NCBI RefSeq assembly: GCF_905475465.1
Contig: NC_062250.1
Location: 8,950,501-9,014,500 of the forward strand
Source of the DNA: Pieris napi
Taxonomy: Eukaryota > Arthropoda > Insecta > Lepidoptera > Pieridae
Reading direction: 5' to 3'
Length of the DNA: 64,000 nucleotides
Below are positions 45,333 to 57,300 of this stretch, one piece after another. A program made the translations under genes and the position numbers. Below the pieces are notes generated by a model. That model was not told where the DNA came from, ran no database searches, and saw only the letters and a program-made list of their open reading frames with translations. Position 1 is the first letter of the stretch, and the number at the start of each line of letters is the position of its first letter.

Positions 45333-48300
45333 GTACCTATATCACAGCTATATTTTTTTTTTCTTTAACTCAACATAATAATGAAATTTATTATAAAAGT
45401 GGAATAGCTAATCTTATTGGAGCATGATGGACTTTCCTCGAATTTAATATGTTAACTGGACCATACAAATTTTGATGTTGCTTATTTACAATTAATCTTT
45501 ACAGTGCATGTATATCATTTATATTTAATTATAATGTAATTTTTAAATAAATAAACAATATTTCTTTGTACACTGGCTGAGTTCACAAGAGCCGTTTGTT
45601 AGGTTATTAGTTAAAAGATCTAGGTATCTATATATGTCAATATGTTATGCTGGTTTGTGTACGCTTCAAAAACTCAAAAATTTCTGCACCGATCGAGCAA
45701 TTTTAGTATGATATATAATCCGCATCAAGGATTGTTTTATCTATTTTTTTTAATAATTTTTTTTTTGTTTTTTTTATTTTATCATTATTTTTTTTCACAA
45801 GTATTGCAAAATTAAACTTATATGAAATGTTTTCTTTGTTTTGTTTCTCATTTCTCAACCATTCAATCACAATGTGCCACAGCGAAGCGTGGCAGGGAAC
45901 AGCCAGTATTTAATATATACCTAGATATTGTTAAATTGTAGAATTATTAGTGTACGTATTATTGTGTAGTTCTATCGTATTCTATGCAGTAACTGTTAAG
46001 ATATAATAATTTGGGAAATAAATTAATATAATGTAATAAAATGGGAGCCTGATGTGTCTGTTACACTGACTAGGTATTTTTGTGTGGGAATAGAAACTAA
46101 AATCTCATTGTTATATGTCACTAGCTGACCGGGCAAACGTCGTTTTGCCATGTATATTTAAAAAAAAAATAGGGGTTGATCGTAGATGGGTGAAAAAAGT
46201 AGGGGTTGTATGTATTTTTTAATGCTGTATCATAAAAAAATAGAAATTAAAAATTTTGTCTAAAAAATAAAAATTTAGGGTCGGACTACCCCTAACATTT
46301 AGGGGGGGGACTACCCCTAACATTTAGGGGGATGATAAATAGATGTTGGCCGATTCTCATAGATACCGGATAAGCACAAAAAATTTCATCAAAATCGGTC
46401 AAGCCGTTTCGGAGGAGTATGGCAACGAAAACTGTGACACGAGAATTTTATATATTAGATGTGCACTCGGGGTAGTATTAGCTGTTATTGTAAGGCGGTC
46501 CAAGTCAAGGCTAGCCGAGTTGCGGCTAAGCCAAGTTTACATAATCATATTCAAAGTTAAGTGTGTCGCTAAGTCTTGTGTGTTTCTTGAATAGAGCAAA
46601 CTTTCTTACTAATCTGTAAAGCCAAGTAAACATTTAATCGAGAAAATAATAAAAGAAGAAAATAATTTAATGTTTGATGTAGTTTTTTTTTAATAAAATA
46701 AAGAAAAGCCTAAAAAAAAAGTGAAAAACCTTTAGTGCTTTCATTGGTCTATAAATACAAATGCGATGTATTATTAAAGTGTAAGGGTAACTAATGGTCT
46801 AAGATCCCGCTATACAACGACCTTCACCGAGATGCTTATTTAATGAAACGTATTTTATATTTAACTTAATATGTCAATAAATATAATCCATATGGGTTGT
46901 CTAGCAAATTTCAGTCCAGAGTATGTTTAATTAATAATTTAAAAAAAAATATTTTTTGAAACATTTCACCGGTATGATTATTAGATAAATTCTATACCAA
47001 TCGAAAGTATGAAGCCCATTGAATATGCAAACTTTATGCTGCCCATTCTTTTCCGGTCACAACTATCGGGTTGCCAGGTATAAACAGGTAAACCTGTACT
47101 AGCATTTTGCAACGGTCTGTTTATTGAATGAAATTTAAATGAAATTAAAGATTATTTTATTCTGAACACGGTGGTATAGGGTTGGCTGCGAAAAATCAGT
47201 CCAGAATTGCGGTTGTCGAATTTTAAAAAGTAAATTATTGCTCCAAGTGAATGTGTGCGACTGAGAGGTCCCAACTAGGGAATGCAATCCCGATCCCGCG
47301 GGATTCTGATCTCGCGAGATCCCGTGTAATTTTTCGGGATCAATCCCGAAGCATAATATGACGAGATCCCGTTCGAGATTGACGGGATTGGGAGATGCTT
47401 ATTTAGTTAGTGCAGAACATACGTTGCGTTTCATTATTCGAAAGCTAGAAGACCTAGAAACTACTCTCTCAGAAAAGTTGGCCTCTTCGATAAAAATTTG
47501 AGAAATCCGAATAATTTTCCAATATTGCCAAGCAAATATCTAAATCAAAGAAATCAAAAAATATAATCACACTATTATAGAGATTAATAGAGAGTAGTAG
47601 GAACAAGTAGAAATTAATATATAGTATTAAACGAAGATCACTTGCCACTTTCTATGATTTCAGAGGATTTAAATATGTACTGCTACACAAACTAATACAT
47701 CACTTCAAGAGGAATTAGAACAAACTCTCCGAGTGTCTAAAATTCCTTTTACTTTTAGACGCTAGCTTAGACAAATTAGAGTCGGTAATACAAAAATAAA
47801 TGGATTTTTTTGAGTGTGGTGGAACAAGGGGGCGATTTTTTCAGTTTACATAATATAATTGCTTATTGTTTACATAATATAATTGCTTGTTATTGCCAAC
47901 CAGTGTTGAGTTGGAGAAAGCATTCTCAGCAGCAGGGAACATCGCAACGAACATTAGATGCCGGTTATCAGATAGCACTCTTGATACACTTTTTTTTAAG
48001 AAGTAACATTCAATCTACTTTTGTTTTGATTATGTTTATGTTCGTAAAACTGTTAATTATTAAGTTAGTACTAAAGGCCTTTGTTTTCTTTCAAATAATA
48101 TTTTGTTTTAATTAACCTTATTATCACAAACAAGCCGTTTTCATCATATTCAGTCATGTGAAAATCACATCTTTTTAAACATGACGAGATCCCGAAAATC
48201 TCGGGATCCCGCAGGATTGATATTTCTAATCCCGAGGGATCTCGAATTTACGATCTCGAGTCGGGATTGCATTCCCTAGTCCCAACCGACCATCCCATGC

Positions 48301-51300
48301 GATAGATGAGGACACAGCATAGCAGCTGTTTAAAGTCCGCCCACTTAAAGAAAGAGAGTGCGCATGCTATTTGGGCTTGGAAAAGAAAAGGATAGCGATG
48401 GACTCGTATATACTATGCATAATTTTGGAGTAGTTTATTATTTAAATAGAGAAATAGTTATTTAATTTTTTTTTTATCAATCAATTATTTATGTGTAGAT
48501 TTTTTATGTGACACTAAGGTATATTTACATCTTTAGTAAAAAAGAAGGTTATAGTATTCATATATAATACTAGCCTGATTAAAAATATTGATTGAAAAAA
48601 ATTAAAAAAATTACTACATGCAAATTATAAATCTATAAATATATGTGAAACTTGAGCCTGAGAACTGCGGATGGTTCTTAGATGAATATTTAAAACCAGT
48701 AGGATTCTTTGGGGATCATACACCTTTAAAGATAGAAGACATTGTCGAAAAAGGTGAAACAGAGAGTGATGACGAAGTAGATTCAGAAGTTGAAGATCGT
48801 AGTTTTAAATGTCCGATGACTCGGATTCTGAATAATTTAAAAAAAAATTGTATTTTTAATTTTTTACAATAAATAGAAGTAATTTTTTAATTGTTGTTTT
48901 TTTATTTTGTCTTCTTGTAATAAAAATAAAATTTGCAAGATTACCCTGATTAAAAAAATTCACTTTTATGGGTTTTGAATTTTTTCCAATAGTTTCAATT
49001 GATTTCAATTTCTCTGTTTACATTTATAGATTTATAATTTGCATGTAGTAAATTTTTTAATTTTTTTCAATCAATATTTTTAATCAGGCTAGTATTATAT
49101 ATGAATCACTATAACCTTCTTTTTTACTAACGATGTATATGTTAACGTAAAATTGTAAATACCGTTAGATTGTAATCTGACAATTTGACGGTTTCACTTC
49201 GATAGATTACAATCTACCGAATAATAATACGTTAAATTGTAAGCATTTCGTTGAGGTTCACAATATTTCGACAGTTTACAATCTCGCGAGATAGATTATC
49301 TACAATCTAACGGTGTTTACAATTTTACGGTGACATATATATACTTTAGTGTCACAAAAAATATACACATAAATAATTAATTGATAAAAAAAATTAAATA
49401 ACTATTTCTCTATTTAAATAATAAACTACTCCAAAATTATGCATAGTATATACGAGTCCATCGCTATCCTTTTCTTTTCCAAACCCAAATAGCATGCGCA
49501 CTCTCTTTCTTTAAGTGGGCGGACTTTAAACAGCTGCTATGCTGTGTCCTCATCTATCGCATGGGATGGTCGGTTGGGACCTCTCAGTCGCACACATTCA
49601 CTTGGAGCAATAATTTACTTTTTAAAATTCGACAACCGCAATTCTGGACTGATTTTTCGCAGCCAACCCTATACCACCGTGTTCAGAATAAAATAATCTT
49701 TAATTTCATTTAAATTTCATTCAATAAACAGACCGTTGCAAAATGCTAGTACAGGTTTACCTGTTTATACCTGGCAACCCGATAGTTGTGACCGGAAAAG
49801 AATGGGCAGCATAAAGTTTGCATATTCAATGGGTTTCATACTTTCGATTGGTATAGAATTTATCTAATAATCATACCGGTGAAATGTTTCAAAAAATATT
49901 TTTTTGTAATTATTAATTAAACATACTCTGGACTGAAATTTGCTAGACAACCCATATGGATTATATTTATTGACATATTAAATTAAATATAAAATACGTT
50001 TCATTAAATAAGCATCTCGGTGAAGGTCGTTGTATAGCGGGATCTTATACTATAATTTATAATTGATACTAAGAGCTAATCTGTCTACCGTACGTCAAAA
50101 AATTATAGGATTTTGACATATAGATGTCAAAGTTCGCCCGTAGTTATTGTCACTGAATCTTACCCTATTGGTTGCGGCAAAACGGGTAAGCAAAATGTAT
50201 CAATATTTCTTTCTTGTCATTTATTTCGTAATCCTACAGCTAACAAAAATTATACATAAAAACAATTGTACAAAAGATATAGCCAAAGATGGAATGGAAT
50301 ACAAAATATATAGAAAAAGTTTGAAACATTTACGAAAGGAAAAATCTATAAAAATTATTAAATTAATTAAAGTAATACCTAGTTCCTGTTTTGTGTGATG
50401 GTGTGTATGTGTAGTGTGCTCATAAAGCATAAAGCAGGTGATTTAGCGCTATGGATTTTCTTAATACTCCTTTTAAGGATATTTATGTTTATTTCCAAAG
50501 GCAAGGGTGCCTTTATAGCGTGGGCCAGTATTTAGACCATAAGTTTGACAGCAATTATAAATAACTTATTATTATGTCATTATGTTAATGTTCTTATTAT
50601 ATGACGTTATGAAAGTTAATCTGACATTTGCATGCCTATTTTTATTTGGCTGATTGCGGATTTTTTGTATGACTAATTAACCATACTTTTGTTTAACCAT
50701 CCTCTAAAGAAAGCTTCGTTTACAGTTCACAGTGGAATCAGTGATCACAGAAAGCGTGAGCGTCCATTGGCAATGCCGAGCCTACAGCAATAGTACTGAT
50801 GACACTGCACAGCCACAACCCAAGTTTCTTGTTGACGGTCAGTGGTATTACTATCCCTCGCGAACTTTGTTTCATTTTATTTATTTATTTATTAAGGAAC
50901 ACCAACAGATTACATGTATATATTTTCTAATTAACAATATTGGGTTTTATTCTAGTATGCAATCTAATAATAGGTGTACACAACATTGACTCTAATAAAT
51001 GATAGCGGAAAGAGTTTACAGAGTGTATTTGTATCTTTAAACATAAATAAATTGAAACATGGAAAATATTACATGACTTATGGCTGAGATGACTGAATTT
51101 TCTTCTTAAAAATTCTTTTACTATGCAACCCACAGAGACTGTTTGCTTTCCTCGTTATCGTGCCTATTTTAAAAAATATCTCCTTAAAAACCTGCGACTC
51201 CAAGAAATGAATTTAAAAAAATCTAATTGGTCCAATCGTTTTCGAATTTGCGATTCATTTGTTTATATAGCTATTTCCCTTGTAGCTTGGGTGAGTAACA

Positions 51301-54300
51301 CTTCTGAAATATCAGCGATCAGCCTTCTGTGCCTAACACACGCGATCGAACTTTTTGTGTCTAAGGCAAGCCGGTTTCCTCACGATGTTTCCCTTCACCA
51401 TTCGAGCGACTTTAAAATGTAAAACAGAAAGAAAATGTGCCTTTACGTGCACCTATGACCTCAGGGACGAGAGTCGCTCGCTGAAGCCACTTCGCCAACC
51501 AAGCAAATAAATACTTTATAATAAGTTTGGTAAAAGATTTAAATACCAATGAGAATTTTCCTTTCTATTACAGATCAAGACTTAAAGAGACTGAAATTGC
51601 TGAATGTGTTCGAGCCGTGCACCCTGCAAGTGGGCGATCGAAACTTCTTAACCATTAACTCTGAAGATACGTTCATAACAAAGAAATTGTGGCGGAAACA
51701 GCAAAGTGAGTTCATAATTTGATAACCACATAATCTTAATATACATAAATTATGTGTCACGTTGTTTGTCCGCTATGGACGCCTAAACTACCGAACCGAT
51801 ATCAATCAAATTTGCACACCGTGTGTAGTTTGATCCAACTTAAAAGATATGATAGCTTACTTCTCCTTTTATACCCGCAATATTAGTTTATTATTTGATA
51901 CAATTATAACAGATGGCTCTGTGTTAAAAGTACCAACGTTTCACATAAGCTATCTATCTACCTTTCACATAAGTTCTCCTACCGTTTCCCTTGAATAGTT
52001 TACAACTATGTATTATAAAAAACCTTAGCCACAGCAACGCTTGACCGGTCTGCTAGTAAATATATATTAGTGACTTTTTATTGTCTATTATCTATAGTTA
52101 CTTATCGGGAAACAGATAGATTCATCACTCTAAATAGACACGGAAACTAAAGTTATTTAAAGAAAGTTAGAGTGTTGAATGTATCCTACAACAGTATATA
52201 TATCCTAGGAAGCGTTCAAGTATTACGTAACGCAATTTTTGGAGATTATTGACACCCCCCCCCCCCCCCCCCATGTAACTCGCCGTAACGTTTTTCAGTA
52301 CGCAAGTACAGTACTGTACCCAAGTATAGTAAAACGTTTCGTGACCACCTAGTGACTCTTTAGTTACTATTATGTGGTGTAAGTCGAAAAAAATATTAAC
52401 AGTAACGCGTAATTTAATCCCCGCCACGCATCGTAACGTTTTACAAACCCCCAAAAAAATTCGTTACCCCTATCCCAAAAAAAATATATTAATGAAATTT
52501 TAAATTATAATAATAATATTTAGAAAATTACACATAAGCCGACAAAAATGCAAATATGTATAATGTTTAGTTATAATTACAATTTAAAAAATTCAAGCTA
52601 CATAAATACTTCTTTCTATTTATTAAATCGGACTTCAAACAAAATGTAAAATTTATTTATGAAGCCGTCTCAATAGTCATGAATTTTAATAACCCATTGT
52701 TATCCACTGACGTCATGTTACGTCCCATATCAACCACTCGCTATATCTATTAAATTTTTATTCCATATTAGTGCTACGGACGATGTTCCATAAAGAATTG
52801 GCGCGTATGTTTCATATTAAAACACATTTTAATAAATTTTGGTTTAATAATGCTAAAGACCTATTGGATTTAAAAAAATTGTTAATATATAATAGTGTTA
52901 ATCCTTTTTAGTTGATAGGTTGATGCTTTAATTTTTTATGTTATGATTATAGGTAAACACTTTAGAAATCTGCGAAAACAGAGTCGGATATCGAATAAGT
53001 CGTCGAAAACCGACGCCTCGCAGGAACACATGCCGTCTCGGCCAAAGAAGAGGGCCTCTTCACATCGGAAACACAAGTCTGGCGTGGTAAACCAATATTA
53101 GATAATGCCTTTGCTATAGTTTTTAGCGACAAATATTTATAGTCAGTGTTTTATTAATTTAATAGACGTTTTTATTAATAATAGTATGATTTCTACGAAC
53201 TATATCATCAATAGTAATCGTTTTAAATCTAAATAAAATCCCTTAATGCCCTGTCTCACCTCCCTCGGAAAAGCAAAAAAAGCTCGGGCGGCCACAGAGC
53301 AAGCTTAAAATAATAAACGGCTTTATGTAGTATGAGGTTCGATCTCTTTGGTCTGTTTTAACAATTTTGTATTAAGTTTTGACACAAATATACTCTGATT
53401 TTTAATTCCGTAGAATTCTGACATTTCATAAGTGTTGCTACTAAAAAAGTTCTCCACCGAAAACGGGAATTTGAGGGCAATAAAAAAATGCTACGTATTT
53501 TTTATGTTTTACCTACAAAAAGGTAAAGTTACTCAAGCGACCTAATACAAAAATAACAAATATTTCAATAACACGTACAATATATCGCATTAACTTTAAT
53601 TACTTTATTTTATTCTTTAGCTGGCATCACTGCCTACTAATTCCAGGTTTAGTAAACCTTTTTGAAAAAATAAAATGTTATCTTTACTTGTGCGTTTTTT
53701 ACTGTTTGTAATGACAAGGAACGTGCCACTCGCCGTTAAACCACTTTTAATGTGTAGCATCGCACTTAATAAAACGGGTACATTAACTAACAATAAAATG
53801 TATGTATAGACTCAGATGTTCAGACTCGTATCGAAATTGAAAAATGTGACCGGCCAACAAGGTTGGCTATCACTGACATGTCAAAAAATGATAGCTGTCA
53901 GAATTCTACGGAATAAAAAATCAGAGTATAGGTGATACGAAGTTTACCGTGTCCTCTAGTGACAATATAAATAACAAAAAAAAAGTGTGCGTGTACTAGG
54001 TGTACACACGTAAGAAGTGAAACTTCTTTATGACCTTATTTTTCGAAAAATGATCTACTATATGCAACTTTACAGAAATTGGTTAAATAAAGTTAAATTA
54101 GATAAAGTTTAACAAAAGGCTTTTATTATCATAGACATGAATACAAATACAAAATTATTTCATTTTACCTTATTACTACTAAGATTATTACAGAATTTCA
54201 TTGATTGTAATAGAATTAATATATAATATATATTAATAATAATGACTATCATTGTTTTCGTAATTATATATTTTTGTATATATAATAACGAATGGCTTCG

Positions 54301-57300
54301 AATCTCTTCGGATCAACCGTGGTAAAATGTGCCAGTAAATTTTTTTCAACGCCGATAAAGAAGTTTGACTTCAAAAAGCAACATGGCGCGTAACCGAAAA
54401 ATGTGACGCGTAACGAAAAAATGTTACACTAAATTTTTTTCCAACCCCGATAAAGAAGTTTCACTTCAATAAAACATGTCGTTCAAGTGACAATTGACGC
54501 TTGGTTTTTAAACGTGTAATCCTTAATTGCCTATCATTTATTAATTAGATTTTAGGTTATATTGTAGTGATTCAATGTATGAACATATTTTAGAATGAAA
54601 TGGAGGTCGACACAGCCGATGACACGCTTGAAAGTCTCGACGATACATTAAAAATTAATTGTCCCAGTATTAAAATTGAACCCAGTGGAGATGTCAGTCT
54701 CCAAAATGATGATAATGCAGCTGAGGAGAAAAACGATTCTGGTATTAGGTGAGAAATCTTCTTAATAAATTACGCGTCACGTTGTTTGTACGCTATGAAC
54801 TCCTTTACTACTTATCCTATTTCAATCAAATCAACTTAAAAGATAGGATAGCTTATATATATATATATACTATCAGACCCAGCAAACGTTGTTTTGCCAT
54901 GTATATTATTTCTAGGATAGGTTTTTTTAGTTCAATAAAAATAATAAAAAATTCAAGGTTTCTCGTGGTGGTAAATATTAAGCCAATAGCCAAAATGGCT
55001 GCTATAATCGTGGTCGTAAAGTATTTATTTTTAATAGTTTTTAAATTATTTTATAAGCAAACGCCTTGTGATTTGTATTCGTAACACAAATATTAATATT
55101 TTTACTTTAGAAATTTTCTGTTGTCTTGAGATACAGTTTTGAACGTAATTAGCAACAAATAGTATCAAGCCGAGAATTTGATTTAAACTGTTTTAAACAA
55201 AACTTTTTAATAGGAGGCAAACCCCACCGTGTGGTGGGCCATCTGCCCGTAGACACTCACATTGCCAGAAGGCTCGTAAGTGCGTTGCCGGCCTTTTAAG
55301 AATTGGTACGATCTTTTCTTGAAGGACCCTAATTGGTTCGAGGTACTTCAGTGGGCAACTGGTTCCACTGGTGCTGGTTCGCGGCAAAAACTGCCTTAAC
55401 AGCCTGGCCACGGGACATTCGCTGACGCGAATATTCGCGCGGTGCGAACCGCGATGCGTCTAGCGACTGAAATAAACTCATAGCAATGTACTAATCAAGC
55501 CACGCGCAACGGCGACCAGCGACGCGACCGGCGAAATGTACCGAGCGAATCGCGCGGGCGACTGACGTCGCGACGGGCGAGCGAAACAAATGCATGAATC
55601 AGTACGGTGCAAGCCACGGAATCGAGCGGCAGTCGCGGCGAATAGAGAAGGGAATAAATAAGTTTAGTCGTGGTCGCGGCGAAAAATGAATACAGAGTTT
55701 TTTGTTACTGAAATACTGGCTAGACCAGCTATTTAGAAGTCTGGCCATCCACAGCATTAATTTAATATACCTTAATCTCAAAAACAATTTTTCAGCGGCA
55801 CTTAAAATTCTATTTGCATTAACTTTTTTCTCTAATTCTGGTTGAATATTCATAAGAATATAATTGAAGGTTCAATACTCATTCTGGTATACTCAAAAAA
55901 ATAATTCTGGATATATTCTGAATTTCTCATACTTCTTGTGGAATTCTCAACAATTTCTCCAAATATTAGGTCTTGCACCAAAAGCTATTACTTTCCAAGC
56001 AATATCGAGATGATTTCGATAGACATTTCGCTGTCGAACTTCCTTACTGGTCGCGGCGGCTAACGTGACTGGTCCGTGGCCTGCAAACGGCCCCGCGCGA
56101 ATGGTCGCCTCGCCTCCCGCATCGCCGTTCGCACCGCCGATCCCCGTGGCCAGGCCGTAAGAGCGCTCAGTTGTGGAAGTTTTATGATTTTGTGAATTTT
56201 TGGTAGTAATCAAATGCATATTGCACAAATTTAAATACTTTATTATATAAATTACAGTCCCGAACCTGCAAAAGAAGATGGCAGCCTGTTAAACGGGGAC
56301 AGAACTATGGAACAGCTCAATGATGATGATTCAGATAATTGGGAGAATACTAGCAGCGATGGAAGCGATACAGATAGGTATGAGAATTATATTTTTGGAT
56401 ATAACTCATTTAACACTCACTTGTAAGGTAAGGAATACATCGTGATGAAACCGGCGTGCCTCTGAAAAAGGTATCGACGTGTATCAGAGAAGGCTGATCA
56501 TCCATCAAACTACCTACCACTAACCTAGGAGGTTTTTTATTAGGTTAGTGGTGGTACGAAGTCCAGCAGAATTCTTTCTATGTTCCCTATGTGATTTATT
56601 TATTTACTTACAGCCCATGGCCAAACTTAGACTAAAAAATACAATAAGGTTATTTACAAAATTCACAGTAAATTATATTAATACTTGCACTAAAAATATT
56701 GAAAAGGAAGATTAATTTTGTTGAAGTTATACTTCTTTTGGCGCTCGTTTTTAATTTTTACGAAGCGCGCGCACACCGTCACAAAAAACCGACATAAATA
56801 TCTGTTCAAACGTCGGTAAAACAGTCTGGGCCGCTAGTTGACGCTTGCTCTGTTTTATCGACGAGTTGCATTGTCTGTCATGGCGTAGTGTTTTCAAAAT
56901 AATATTTTCTATATAAGAAAACCCGTTGCAATGTGATAAAAAACATATTGTTTATTGTAAAATGATTTGTATATATATCGTTTCAATTGTAAGTGACCAT
57001 TAAAATGGACAGGAAAAATGCAATTCGAAGAGGGAAACGTCCCTCTAAAGTGCTCGAAGAAAATTTTTACGCCACAGAAGTATTACTTCTAACGCCTGTA
57101 CATAAGTACACCCACGTTTTAAGCTATTGCATAGATTTTATCGCGGGCTTTGAGCGCGGCGACCGAATCAAGAAATTCCGTAACGAAAAAACCTAACACA
57201 CGATGACGTAATGTAGGTGCGGCAAATACGCGTTAGAGTGAGACAGACTATATAGGCGTTTTAGTCTGAGTCTGGTAGAGTGGTAGATTGAAATAATATC

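Larger units (their letters stand above)
46802..50045. mobile_element. Large foldback element with ~830-bp inverted arms, TA target
   Basis: Outer ends AGATCCCGCTATACAACGAC and its reverse complement are flanked by TA. Left arm 46802-48640 and right arm 49022-50045 match base for base over long stretches once two later insertions are removed (hAT 47276-48278; MITE 49141-49334). That leaves about 830 bp per arm. The 381-bp loop carries a short open frame. TA duplication suggests the Tc1/mariner superclass, but the arms are far longer than usual, so the class is uncertain. It sits in UBE2O intron 3. Confidence 0.82.

Noticed and set aside
47810..48115. 101-codon frame starting at 47810
   Set aside because: Out of frame with the hAT dimerisation motif in the same DNA; a shadow of the decayed transposase.
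48645..48872. Independent small host gene in UBE2O intron 3
   Set aside because: No ATG, and it lies exactly in the loop of a transposable element; treated as a transposon remnant.
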